64,000 nt of DNA from Magnetospirillum sp. (GCA_027532905.1 JAPZUA010000005.1:1-64000); one strand, 5' to 3'. Counted from the stretch's first letter, positions 38,833-47,137 are shown. Notes: generated by a model from the sequence alone, not told the origin. Translations and numbers: made by a program.

Positions 38833-39815
38833 TGCGCCGCACGCTCGAGGTCGCGCGCGAAGTCTGGCCGATCCGCGGCACGTTCCGCATCTCGCGCGGC
38901 AGCCGCACCGAAGCCGTGGTGCTTTCCGTGCGTATCGCAGCGGCAGGCCATGCCGGGCGCGGCGAATGCGTGCCCTATGCGCGCTACGGCGAAACGATCG
39001 AAAGTTCAATGGCGGCGATCGAAGCCATGCGCAATCTCGTCGAAAGCGGGGCCGACCGTGACGCCTTGGGCCAGGCGATGCCGGCAGGGGCTGCACGCAA
39101 CGCGCTCGACTGCGCGCTTTGGGATCTCGAAGCCAAACAAGCGGGCAAGCGCGTGTGGCAGCTTGCAGGCCTGCCCGATCCGGGTGCCGTTGTCACCGCG
39201 TTCACGCTATCGGTCGACACGCCGGAGAAGATGGGCGAAGCCGCAGCTTCTGCTGCCGCACGCCCACTTTTGAAAATCAAACTCACCGGCGAAGGCGATC
39301 TCGAGCGTGTAGCGGCCGTGCGCAAAGCGGCCCCCGCCTCGCGCCTGGTCGTCGATGCCAACGAAGCATGGGACATCGCGGCCTATACGAAATTCGCCCC
39401 GGCCCTTGCGGCACTCGGCGTCGATCTGATCGAACAGCCGCTGCATGCCGAGCGCGACGGCGATCTTGCCAAGGTCGCCCACCCTGTCCCCGTCTGCGCC
39501 GACGAAGCGTGCCACGACGTGGCCTCGCTCGCCCATCTCAAGGGCAAGTACGAAGCGGTCAATCTCAAGCTCGACAAGACGGGCGGCCTCACCGAAGCCT
39601 TGAAACTGCGCGCGGCCGCGCGCACCGCCGGCTTCAAGATCATGGTCGGCTGCATGGTCGGCACGTCTTTGTCGATGGCGCCCGCCCATCTCGTGGCGCA
39701 AGGAGCCGAATGGGTCGATATCGACGGCCCGCTGCTGCTCGCAAAAGACCGCGCACCCGGTCTCGTCTATCACGGCAGCTCGGTCGAACCGCCCGACGCG
39801 GCGCTTTGGGGCTAA
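38832..39815 (+). CDS. dgcA: Enolase-superfamily epimerase DgcA (N-acetyl-glutamate / dipeptide epimerase)
   Basis: A 327-residue member of the L-Ala-D/L-Glu epimerase group. The barrel shows the catalytic K-x-K (LLKIKLTGEG), metal ligands in VVDANEAW, LIEQPLHAE and CADEACHDV, and the second acid/base Lys in VNLKLDKTGG. In the DgcN-DgcA route it converts N-acetyl-D-glutamate to the L form; dipeptide epimerisation in murein recycling is the alternative. Its ATG shares one base with the dgcN stop (TGATG), so the two are translationally coupled. Confidence 0.87.
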   Translation: MRRTLEVAREVWPIRGTFRISRGSRTEAVVLSVRIAAAGHAGRGECVPYARYGETIESSMAAIEAMRNLVESGADRDALGQAMPAGAARNALDCALWDLEAKQAGKRVWQLAGLPDPGAVVTAFTLSVDTPEKMGEAAASAAARPLLKIKLTGEGDLERVAAVRKAAPASRLVVDANEAWDIAAYTKFAPALAALGVDLIEQPLHAERDGDLAKVAHPVPVCADEACHDVASLAHLKGKYEAVNLKLDKTGGLTEALKLRAAARTAGFKIMVGCMVGTSLSMAPAHLVAQGAEWVDIDGPLLLAKDRAPGLVYHGSSVEPPDAALWG

Positions 39816-40690
39816 AGCGGCGCGCCGAAACGCGCGATCTTCGCACCCGCCACATCCACGCGCAGGCGCAGGAGCGTCCCGTTCTGCGTGGGTCCGCTGC
39901 GATTGCTCGTAAGCGAGGTCACGTAGAGCGTCTTGCCGTCGGGCCCGCCGAAACACGGCATCGTCGGCGCTTCGACGGGCAATTGCAGAATGCGGTCGAT
40001 GCGCCCGTCGGGGGCAATGCGGTTCAAGCGCCCGGCCGACACGCCCGCACTCCAATAGAAACCTTCGGCGTCGCACGCCGCCCCATCGGGCCTGCCGTCG
40101 GCCTCTTCAAGCATGCGGATCGTCTTCTGGCCCGACATCGCGCCGGTGCGCGCGTCGAAATCGTAGGTCTGCACGAAACGCTGGCGGCTGTCGGAATGGA
40201 ACATGCGCTTGCCGTCCGGGCTCCAGGCAAGTCCGTTCGAAACGATCAGCCCGTCGCGCATGCGCGTGGACACGCCCTTTGCATCGACGCGGTAGAGAGC
40301 GGCCACGGGCTGCTTCTCGGGCCGGTCGTCCATGCTGCCGACCCAGAACGCACCGTCCGGGCCGACCTTGCCGTCATTGAGGCGATTGCCCGGCTGATCG
40401 GGCTCGGGATGCACGAGGAATTCGAGCTTTTGCGTCGCGAAATCGAACAGATGCACGCCCGAGCGCAGGGCCACCACCGCACGCCCATCGGCGCACAGGC
40501 CGAAACTGCCGATCGCACTCGGCATGTCGTAGCGCTGCAGCTTGCGGCCCGCCGGATCGTAGCGATAGAGGCACGGGGCCAGGATATCGAGGAACAGCAA
40601 GGTACCGCTCGCATCGTCCCAGCACGGGCCTTCGCCGACTTTGAGCGGCGTATCAATCAGGATTTCGACGTCCGGCGTTTCGATCTGCAT
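39812..40690 (-). CDS. SMP-30/gluconolactonase-family protein
   Basis: A 292-residue six-bladed beta-propeller. GEGPCWDDASGTLLFLDI supplies the metal Glu, RLNDGKVGPDGAFWVGSM the Asn and Asp, and NGLAWSPDGKRMFHSDSRQR the remaining ligands. These enzymes open sugar lactones such as gluconolactone or arabinonolactone. Its 3' end overlaps dgcA by 4 bases in convergent orientation. No sugar dehydrogenase is adjacent, so the substrate is unclear. Confidence 0.88.
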   Translation of the reverse strand: MQIETPDVEILIDTPLKVGEGPCWDDASGTLLFLDILAPCLYRYDPAGRKLQRYDMPSAIGSFGLCADGRAVVALRSGVHLFDFATQKLEFLVHPEPDQPGNRLNDGKVGPDGAFWVGSMDDRPEKQPVAALYRVDAKGVSTRMRDGLIVSNGLAWSPDGKRMFHSDSRQRFVQTYDFDARTGAMSGQKTIRMLEEADGRPDGAACDAEGFYWSAGVSAGRLNRIAPDGRIDRILQLPVEAPTMPCFGGPDGKTLYVTSLTSNRSGPTQNGTLLRLRVDVAGAKIARFGAPL

Positions 40691-40713
40691 TCTTGTTTCC
40701 CCCTATACCTTCA

Positions 40714-40735
40714 TAGTCTTAACAATACTAAAGAC
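40714..40735. promoter_or_regulatory. Dyad in the SMP-30/sulfite-reductase divergent gap
   Basis: GTCTT (40716-40720) and AAGAC (40731-40735) form an inverted repeat, with TAGT/ACTA (40714-40717, 40727-40730) nested within it. It lies in the AT-rich 126-base gap between the divergent lactonase and the DUF2849-cysI run, and may be an operator for one of them. The evidence is limited to symmetry and position. Confidence 0.25.
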
Positions 40736-40816
40736 CGAAGTGAATTTATCTATCTGGCTCGCTTCCACCCCGCGCGCGAAAATCATATTCACATTTCGAA
40801 TAGGCACAGAACAACC

Positions 40817-41098
40817 ATGGCAGCGCGCAAAATCAAGTTCGACTGGGTGGCGGCAACCGCCAACGATCTCAAAGGCGGCGAAGCGGTGTTCCGCCGCGCC
40901 GACGGCAGCTGGACCCGCGCGGTCGCAGAGGCCGAACTTGTCCCCGGCGGCGAGGCGGGAGCAGCCCTGCTCGCGCGTGCGCAGGCCGACCATGCCGCCA
41001 ACCGCGTCGTTGAACCCGTGCTGATCGCGATCGATCCGGCCACGCGTCGGCCGCTGTCCTTGCGCGAGCGCATCCGCGCCGACGGCCCGACGGTCTAA
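40817..41098 (+). CDS. DUF2849 small protein of the sulfite reductase operon
   Basis: A 93-residue protein beginning MAARKIKFDWVAATANDLKG, with GEAVFRRADGSWTRAVAEAE and a C-terminal PLSLRERIRADGP. This small DUF2849 family regularly precedes cysI-type genes in alphaproteobacteria; its role (electron transfer, assembly or regulation) is not established. It ends 4 bases before cysI, so it is surely co-transcribed. I see no cofactor-binding Cys. Confidence 0.85.
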   Translation: MAARKIKFDWVAATANDLKGGEAVFRRADGSWTRAVAEAELVPGGEAGAALLARAQADHAANRVVEPVLIAIDPATRRPLSLRERIRADGPTV

Positions 41099-41102
41099 TT
41101 CC

Positions 41103-42761
41103 ATGTACCGTTACGACCAATTCGACCGCTCGTTCGTGGCGGCCCGCGTCGCCGAGTTTCGCGACCAGGTCGCCCGTCGCCTGTCGGGCGAGCTCACCGA
41201 AGACCAGTTCAAGCCGCTGCGGCTAATGAACGGCGTCTATCTGCAGCTCCACGCCTACATGCTGCGCATCGCGATTCCGTACGGCGTGCTGTCGAGCCGG
41301 CAGCTGCGCAAGCTTGCGCATATCGGGCGCGTCTACGACCGCAGCAGCGGCCATTTCACCACGCGCCAGAATCTGCAGTTCAACTGGGTGCGGCTGGCCG
41401 ACATCCCGGACATCCTGTCCGAACTCGCCGAAGTCGAGATGCATGCGATCCAGACGTCGGGCAACTGCATTCGCAACGTCACGGCAGACCATTTTGCCGG
41501 TGCCGCCGCCGACGAAACGGTCGATCCGCGCCCCTATGCGGAACTGCTGCGCCAATGGTCGAGCCTGCATCCCGAGTTCACATTCCTGCCGCGCAAATTC
41601 AAGCTTGCGGTCACGGGTGCGGCCGTCGATCGCGCTGCGATCCAAGTCCACGATATCGGCCTTGAAGTGAAGCGCAATGAGCGCGGCGAAATTGGTTTTG
41701 CCGTCTATGTCGGCGGCGGCCAGGGTCGTACGCCGATGATCGCCAAGAAGCTGCGCGATTTTCTGCCCGAACGCGATCTGCTCGCCTATTGCGAGGCAAT
41801 CTTGCGCGTCTACAATCTCGAGGGCCGCCGCGACAACAAGTACAAAGCGCGCATCAAAATCCTGGTGCACGAAAAAGGCCTCGAGGAAATCGCCGCATCC
41901 GTCGAAGCCGAGTTCGCCGCACAGCCCGTCGCAACAGCGGCTTTGGGCGAGGCCGAAATCGCGCGTATCGCCGCCTATTTCGCACCGCCCAGATTCGCTG
42001 CCCTGCCCGCACGCTCGACCGCCCTTGAGGCCGCCCAAGCGACGGACGAAGCCCTGCGCCGCTTCGTTTCGCGCAACGTCTCGGCCCATAAAGCACCCGG
42101 CTACGGTGTGGTCACCGTATCGCTCAAACCCATCGGCGGCATTCCGGGCGATGCAACCTCGGACCAGATGGATGCGCTTGCCGACATCGCCGAGCGCTGG
42201 AGCTTCGACGAGCTGCGCGTAAGCCATGCGCAGAACATCGTGCTGCCGCATGTGCGCCTCGACGATCTGCCGCAGGTGCATGCGGCCCTTGCCGCCGCCG
42301 GACTCGCCACGCCGAACGACGGGCTTGTGACCGACATCATCGCCTGCCCCGGCCTCGATTTTTGCGCACTTGCCAATGCGCGCTCGATCCCGGTGGCACA
42401 GGAAATCTCGCAGCGTTTCGCCGATCTCGACCGGCAGAACGCGATCGGCGAACTCAAGCTCAAGATTTCGGGCTGCATCAATGCCTGCGGCCATCATCAC
42501 GTCGGCCATATCGGCATCTTGGGCGTCGATCGGCAGGGCGAAGAGTTCTACCAGATCACGCTCGGCGGGGCCGAAGGGGCGGACTGCGCCATCGGCGAAC
42601 TCGTCGGTCCCGGCTTTGCTGCCGACAAAATCACCGACGCCGTCGAAACTTTGGTCGAAACCTATCTCAAATTGCGGCGCGATCCGGGCGAGCGCTTTCT
42701 CGACGCCTATCGCCGCGTGGGGCTCGGCCCCTTCCAGGAGGCGCTTTATGCCGACGTTTGA
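41103..42761 (+). CDS. cysI: Assimilatory sulfite/nitrite reductase haemoprotein subunit
   Basis: A 552-residue siroheme and [4Fe-4S] enzyme for six-electron reduction of sulfite to sulfide. The two ferredoxin-like halves are present: the first contains HFTTRQNLQFNWVRL and the cluster Cys ligands lie in ACPGLDFCALA and SGCINACGHHHVGHIG (C-x5-C ... C-x3-C). The setting (DUF2849 before, DUF934 after, siroheme synthesis close by) favours sulfite over nitrite. There is no flavoprotein CysJ; relatives use ferredoxin. Its last 14 bases overlap DUF934. Confidence 0.92.
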   Translation: MYRYDQFDRSFVAARVAEFRDQVARRLSGELTEDQFKPLRLMNGVYLQLHAYMLRIAIPYGVLSSRQLRKLAHIGRVYDRSSGHFTTRQNLQFNWVRLADIPDILSELAEVEMHAIQTSGNCIRNVTADHFAGAAADETVDPRPYAELLRQWSSLHPEFTFLPRKFKLAVTGAAVDRAAIQVHDIGLEVKRNERGEIGFAVYVGGGQGRTPMIAKKLRDFLPERDLLAYCEAILRVYNLEGRRDNKYKARIKILVHEKGLEEIAASVEAEFAAQPVATAALGEAEIARIAAYFAPPRFAALPARSTALEAAQATDEALRRFVSRNVSAHKAPGYGVVTVSLKPIGGIPGDATSDQMDALADIAERWSFDELRVSHAQNIVLPHVRLDDLPQVHAALAAAGLATPNDGLVTDIIACPGLDFCALANARSIPVAQEISQRFADLDRQNAIGELKLKISGCINACGHHHVGHIGILGVDRQGEEFYQITLGGAEGADCAIGELVGPGFAADKITDAVETLVETYLKLRRDPGERFLDAYRRVGLGPFQEALYADV

Positions 42762-43242
42762 AACCGAACTCTATCGCGGCGGCCGTTTTGTCGCCGACGA
42801 TGCCGTGTACGTCGCCGACGGCGAACCTCTGCCCGCCAACGCGTTCGCGATCGTTTCGAAGAAGCGCTATCTCGCCGAACGTGCCGCCCTCGATGCGCGG
42901 GCGGGCCGCTTGGGCCTCGTGCTCGAAACCGCCGACACGCTGGACGGGCTTGACAGCACGCTCGATCGTTTTGCGACGATCGTGCTGCGTTTTGCGCGTT
43001 ATGCCGACGGCAGGCCCTATTCGCTGGCGCATCGTTTGCGCCATCGCCTGGGCTATCGCGGCGAGTTGCGCGCGGCGGGCGACGTGCTGCAGGACCAGAT
43101 CGTGTTCATGCTGCGCGGCGGATTCGATGCGCTGGAAATCTCGCATGCGGGCACAAGGGCCGCACTGCGCGCCAATCGCATTGTGGTGGTGCCGACGCGC
43201 GGGAACGCCCCCGCAGCGCAGATACTGGAAGCTGCCGAATAG
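42748..43242 (+). CDS. DUF934 protein of the sulfite reductase operon
   Basis: A 164-residue protein with the family core DRFATIVLRFARYADGRPYS then LAHRLRHRLGYRGELRAAGD and VLQDQIVFMLRGGFDALE. DUF934 proteins are nearly always encoded next to cysI/nirA-type reductases and CysH in alphaproteobacteria; the function is unproven, and an electron-donor or assembly role has been suggested. GGAGG lies before the ATG at 42748, inside cysI, giving a 14-base overlap and likely coupled translation. Confidence 0.88.
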   Translation: MPTFETELYRGGRFVADDAVYVADGEPLPANAFAIVSKKRYLAERAALDARAGRLGLVLETADTLDGLDSTLDRFATIVLRFARYADGRPYSLAHRLRHRLGYRGELRAAGDVLQDQIVFMLRGGFDALEISHAGTRAALRANRIVVVPTRGNAPAAQILEAAE

Positions 43243-43245
43243 GGT

Positions 43246-43752
43246 TTAGCCGGCCGCACTCCAGGCTTGCGGCCATAGCGCATCGTCGGCCACGTCGGCC
43301 AATGCCCCACCGCCTAGCGCATAGGAGAGCACGAGCACGGCACCGGGGGCCGCACCGGTCGGGCGGGCCGTTTCGAGCGCATTGGCCGCAGCCGACAGAA
43401 CCAGGCCCGGCTCGCTCGCGATCGCTTCGGCGCCGACAAGGCCAAGCCCGCCGCGCCAGCCGAGGAAGACGAGAAAGTTCTGCGTGTCAGCCAGGATCGG
43501 CAACGCGACAGATCCGTCCCAACGCGCCAGATAGGTCGCGGTCACAAGACCGCTGCCGGCAGCGGCCAAGCGGCGCAAACGCGGATGGGCGGCAAGCAAC
43601 CCCAAGGCCGGGACCGCACGATGCGCATCGACCAGAACGGCCTTGCCCGACCGCGCCGCGACGACGGCCGCCTCGGCAGCGATCCAGCCGATCTCGTCGG
43701 CATCGAAGAGTTTGGCGGTCACGGGTATCTGGACGGCGCTGTCGAACGGCAT
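43246..43752 (-). CDS. Hypothetical protein at the sulfite reductase locus
   Basis: A 168-residue, Ala-rich protein that I do not recognise. It has no Cys and no clear membrane segment. Notable stretches are WIAAEAAVVAARSGKAVLVD and GLVTATYLARWDG. Coding looks real because an RBS (AAGGAA, 8 bases before the ATG) is present and the frame fills the space between DUF934 and the siroheme gene almost exactly. Its start region mirrors that of the divergent siroheme gene. A role in sulfur or siroheme metabolism is only suggested by position. Confidence 0.6.
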   Translation of the reverse strand: MPFDSAVQIPVTAKLFDADEIGWIAAEAAVVAARSGKAVLVDAHRAVPALGLLAAHPRLRRLAAAGSGLVTATYLARWDGSVALPILADTQNFLVFLGWRGGLGLVGAEAIASEPGLVLSAAANALETARPTGAAPGAVLVLSYALGGGALADVADDALWPQAWSAAG

Positions 43753-43913
43753 AACGGCGGTTCCTTTGCCTCAGTGTCCGCTTAAAGTAGGTGTTGCTCC
43801 GCCGCTTTGCGACGCAAAGGAATTTGACCGCCGCATCAATTTTCCTCAATTCCGCCTCCGGCACCCGACTGCGACAGTGCCTTCCGCAACGCTGACAAGG
43901 AACCGCCGCTATG
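43750..43913. repeat. Near-identical mirrored start regions of two divergent genes
   Basis: Bases 43750-43769 and 43894-43913 are inverted copies matching at 17 of 20 positions, including 12 consecutive bases (CGGCGGTTCCTT on the plus strand). Each copy contains the RBS AAGGAA and the ATG of its gene, so both divergent genes begin with almost the same leader. The 124 bases between hold the two promoters. It may be shared translational control or chance convergence on a good RBS. Confidence 0.6.
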
Positions 43914-44495
43914 CTGCCGATCGTGCTGGATGCCGCAAAACTGCATATCGCCCTGGTCGGCGAAGGCCCGCGCGCCGAGCGGCGCTTGGCCCTCCTGCGC
44001 GAAGGCGGAGCGGACAAGGTTGCGGTCTTCGCGACTGCACCCGAAACCTATGCGGGCTTCGATCTCGTGTATTTCGTCGAAGCAGACCGCAAGGCAGCGG
44101 CTGAAGCGCGCGCGCAAGGGGCGCTCGTCAATGTCGAGGACGTGCTCGAGTTTTGCGATTTCCACACGCCCGCGATTTTGCGGCGCGCCGATCTCACCGT
44201 GACGGTCTCCACAGCTGGGCGGGCGGCTGGCCTATCGGCCGTGTTGGTCGAATATCTGGCACGGATTTTCGAGCCTGCGTGGGCGTTGCGGCTCGCCATT
44301 CTCGAGGCCAAACGCCGCACGTGGCGCGCCGAAGGTCTCAATCACCCGCAGATCCGCGCCAAGCTCAAGTGCACCGTCGATCAGGCGGGCTGGCTGCCGG
44401 ACTTGGCGCCGTCGGCCGACGCTTCGGCGCGCAGCCAATCGCAGAAAGACGAAACCTTGCGCAAGACGAGTTTGGCCGTCGGGCAGACGATGTAA
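43911..44495 (+). CDS. Precorrin-2 dehydrogenase / sirohydrochlorin ferrochelatase (CysG N-terminal type)
   Basis: A 194-residue stand-alone siroheme-synthase N-domain. It begins MLPIVLDAAKLHIALVGEGP, an NAD-binding Rossmann segment, has AEARAQGALVNVEDVLEFCD followed by FHTPAILRRADLTVTVSTAG, and the C-terminal helical chelatase part. It would oxidise precorrin-2 and insert iron to make the siroheme that CysI needs. The uroporphyrinogen methyltransferase partner is not in the window. The last 115 bases overlap the convergent LysR gene; the final 30 residues (after WLPDLAPS) are unusual and may be a run-on tail. Confidence 0.8.
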   Translation: MLPIVLDAAKLHIALVGEGPRAERRLALLREGGADKVAVFATAPETYAGFDLVYFVEADRKAAAEARAQGALVNVEDVLEFCDFHTPAILRRADLTVTVSTAGRAAGLSAVLVEYLARIFEPAWALRLAILEAKRRTWRAEGLNHPQIRAKLKCTVDQAGWLPDLAPSADASARSQSQKDETLRKTSLAVGQTM

Positions 44496-45313
44496 TAGGC
44501 GAAATCGACCGTCACACCGTCGCCGAACGGTTTGACGAGACTTCCAGCCGCCAAGTCTTCGGCCGCGAGGCGCGCTTTGCCGAGTGCGATCCCGCGCCCG
44601 CGTACGGCGGCTTCCACGACGAGGCTCGACTGGTTGAAACGCGGGCCCCTTGTGCCGTCGATTTCGGTGAGGCCGGCGGCTTTGAGCCACATGGGCCAAG
44701 TCGGGCAGGACGGGTCTTCGTCGGGGCTGTCGTCGTGCAGCAAGGTTGCGGTCTTCAAAAGCGCTTCGATGTCGCTTGCCGCCACACCCTCGACAAGCTT
44801 GGGGCTGCACACCGGCGACACCGCCTCGGCAAGCAGTCGCTCGACATGCAGATTGCCGTAGCGCCCGCCGCCATAGCGGATGGCGAGGTCCACGCCGTCG
44901 CGCTGGAAATCGGTCAACGTCATCGAGGCGGCGACGCGCACGTCGATGTCGGGGAACGCGGTCTGGAAACGGTCGAGGCGCGGCAGCAGCCATTTGGCGG
45001 CAAAAGACGGCGCCACACTGACCGTGAGCACGCCAGTGTCGCCGAGATTGTCGACAGCCTCGAGGGCGGAATCGAAATTGTCGAAGCCGTCGCGAATGCC
45101 GGGCAGGATCGCTTGGCCCGCGTCGCTCAGCAGCAACGTGCCCTTGGTGCGCTCGAACAGGCTCAAGCCCAGATGGTCTTCGAGCGCTTTGATCTGGTGG
45201 CTTACGGCCGCGGGCGTCACGGCAAGCTCGTCGGCGGCTTTGGTCACGCTCATATGGCGCGCCGTCACTTCGAAGGCACGCAAAGCGTTCAGGGGGGGCA
45301 AACGACGTCTCAT
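44381..45313 (-). CDS. LysR-family transcriptional regulator, GcvA-like
   Basis: A 310-residue regulator. N-terminal HTH: PPLNALRAFEVTARHMSVTK then AADELAVTPAAVSHQIKALE. A periplasmic-binding-like effector domain follows (VSVAPSFAAKWLLPRLDRFQ; GVDLAIRYGGGRYG). The opening PPLNALRAFE and the RYG motif place it in the GcvA group. I chose the ATG at 45311-45313, which gives the family's MRRRLPPLN start. Its 3' end overlaps the siroheme-synthesis gene by 115 bases, antisense. The target is unknown. Confidence 0.85.
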   Translation of the reverse strand: MRRRLPPLNALRAFEVTARHMSVTKAADELAVTPAAVSHQIKALEDHLGLSLFERTKGTLLLSDAGQAILPGIRDGFDNFDSALEAVDNLGDTGVLTVSVAPSFAAKWLLPRLDRFQTAFPDIDVRVAASMTLTDFQRDGVDLAIRYGGGRYGNLHVERLLAEAVSPVCSPKLVEGVAASDIEALLKTATLLHDDSPDEDPSCPTWPMWLKAAGLTEIDGTRGPRFNQSSLVVEAAVRGRGIALGKARLAAEDLAAGSLVKPFGDGVTVDFAYYIVCPTAKLVLRKVSSFCDWLRAEASADGAKSGSQPA

Positions 45314-45632
45314 GCATGGAACTTTAGCGGGTCGATGCGACGAGCGCATGTCTAGTTTTTCGAAAGCCGACCGGCAATTTTACTCAATTGCGGGCCGGGG
45401 GCTGCCGCAATCACTCTCGCCGCCATGTCCGGCACCGCTTTGATCGCCCTCAAGAGTTCGGCCCTGATCGGGGCCACGATCGCGCTGCTGCGCTGGCTCG
45501 GCTTCGCGGGCTGAAAAACCGCTGCGTCGTTACTTCCCGTAACGACATGCCTCGAAGCGGCCTTGTTCCCGCCATCATCTGCGCGCGTTCTGGAACCATG
45601 TTGGCCCTATCCGCCAACCTGGAGAACGCTCC
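45314..45632. other. 319-base gap between LysR and HtrA genes
   Basis: This is the longest gap in the window. It must hold promoters for the LysR gene and for htrA. It contains one short, possibly translated reading frame (45425-45514). The stretch GTTACTTCCCGTAAC (45528-45542) includes the inverted repeat GTTAC/GTAAC around five bases, about 90 bases upstream of htrA, a possible operator. Nothing else stands out. Confidence 0.5.
45425..45514 (+). CDS. Possible 29-residue hydrophobic peptide
   Basis: ATG to TGA encodes a 29-residue peptide starting MSGTALIALKSSALIGATIA and continuing LLRWLGFAG, a plausible single amphipathic membrane helix. It lies in the gap between LysR and htrA. No clear Shine-Dalgarno sequence precedes it, so translation is doubtful. 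Without conservation data it is only a candidate. Confidence 0.2.
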   Translation: MSGTALIALKSSALIGATIALLRWLGFAG

Positions 45633-47069
45633 ATGACGCAGCCCAAACTTCGTGCCGTCCGCGCTTCGATCCTTGCCAGCGTCTCGCTCGTCGCCTTGCT
45701 CGCACTGTCGCCGATGCTCGCGCGCGCGCAGACGCCGAACGCGCCGGCGGCAGCCGCAGCGGCCTTGCAAGCCCTGCCCGATTTCAGCGAGCTCGCCGCC
45801 GCCGTTTCGCCCGCCGTCGTGCAAGTCGCGGTGACGGCAACGGAGATCGACGAGGAAGCAGGCGTGCCGCCGCAATTCCGCGGCACACCGCTCGCCCCGC
45901 TTTTCGGCCAGGGCTCGCGCCAAGCGCATCGCGTGCGCGGGCTCGGCTCCGGCTTCGTGATCGATCCGAGCGGCTACATCGTCACGAACTACCATGTCGC
46001 GGGCCGCGCCGACGACATTCAGATCGTGTTCGCCGACGGCACGCGCCTGCCCGCCAAACGCATCGGTGCCGACGCGCGCACCGACATCGCACTCTTGAAG
46101 GTCGAATCGCCCAAGCCGCTTGCGGCCGTTTCCCTCGGCGATTCGGACGCGGTGCGCATCGGCCAATGGGTGCTGGCGGTCGGCAATCCGTTCGGCCTTG
46201 GCGGCACGGTGACGGCCGGCATCGTGTCGGCGCGCGCGCGCGACATCGGCGCAGGCCCCTACGACGATTTCCTGCAGATCGACGCGGCGATCAACCAAGG
46301 CAATTCCGGCGGCCCCAGCTTCGGGCGCGACGGCAAGGTGATCGGTATGAACACGGCGATCTTTTCGCCAAACGGCGGTTCGGTTGGTCTCGGCTTTGCG
46401 ATCCCGTCGAACCTCGTGCGTAAGGTCGTCGACCAGTTGCGTGTGCACGGCAGCGTCGATCGCGCCTGGCTCGGCGTGCAGACGCAAAGCATCGACGAAA
46501 CGCTGGCCGCCGCCCTCAAGCTGCCGAGTGCCCAAGGCGCATTGATCGGCTCCGTGCAGAAAAACAGCCCCGCCGACCAAGCGGGCTTGCGGCGCGGCGA
46601 CGTTATCCTCGCCCTCGACAGTTCCGCCATCGGCGATCCGCGCGACCTGTCGCGGCGCGTGGGCGATCTTGCCTCGGGCACCAAAGCCACGTTCGACATT
46701 TGGCGCGACGGGCGGCGCATCGCAACGACCGTCGCGTTGGGCGCCGCCCCGGCGGACGCGGCACCCGTAGCGGTCGCAGCGCCAGAACCGCAAACACCCG
46801 TTGCGGGGTTGGGCTTGCGTCTGGCACGCGGGGGCCAAGGCGAAACGATCGTCGCGGAAATCGCGCAAGACGGCCTTGCCGAACAAGCAGGCCTGCGGCC
46901 GGGCGACGTGCTGCTCGAAGCCGACCGCCAGCGCATTCGCGGACCCAACGACCTTGCCGCCGCCTTGCGCACAGCGCGCCAGACCCAACGCCCGGGCATC
47001 GCGCTGTTCTTGAGCCGCGACGGTCAGCCGCTTTATCTGGCTTTGCCGGTGCCGGCACTGCGCGGCTAG
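45633..47069 (+). CDS. Periplasmic HtrA/Do-like serine protease
   Basis: A 478-residue protease and chaperone. An N-terminal signal peptide (about 1-33, ending ARA-QTP) sends it to the periplasm. The trypsin-like domain has His in IVTNYHVAGRADD, Asp in DARTDIALLKVE and Ser in NQGNSGGPSFG. Two PDZ domains follow (LGVQTQSIDETLAAALKLPS; LGLRLARGGQGETIVAEIAQ). This is the DegP/DegQ plan for envelope protein quality control. GGAG lies 8 bases before the ATG. Confidence 0.93.
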   Translation: MTQPKLRAVRASILASVSLVALLALSPMLARAQTPNAPAAAAAALQALPDFSELAAAVSPAVVQVAVTATEIDEEAGVPPQFRGTPLAPLFGQGSRQAHRVRGLGSGFVIDPSGYIVTNYHVAGRADDIQIVFADGTRLPAKRIGADARTDIALLKVESPKPLAAVSLGDSDAVRIGQWVLAVGNPFGLGGTVTAGIVSARARDIGAGPYDDFLQIDAAINQGNSGGPSFGRDGKVIGMNTAIFSPNGGSVGLGFAIPSNLVRKVVDQLRVHGSVDRAWLGVQTQSIDETLAAALKLPSAQGALIGSVQKNSPADQAGLRRGDVILALDSSAIGDPRDLSRRVGDLASGTKATFDIWRDGRRIATTVALGAAPADAAPVAVAAPEPQTPVAGLGLRLARGGQGETIVAEIAQDGLAEQAGLRPGDVLLEADRQRIRGPNDLAAALRTARQTQRPGIALFLSRDGQPLYLALPVPALRG

Positions 47070-47137
47070 GGGCGCGGCTAGGGGTGCTCGTCGAGAACGT
47101 AGCTTGGATCGCAGCGGCGGGCTAAGTTTGGCCCGCC

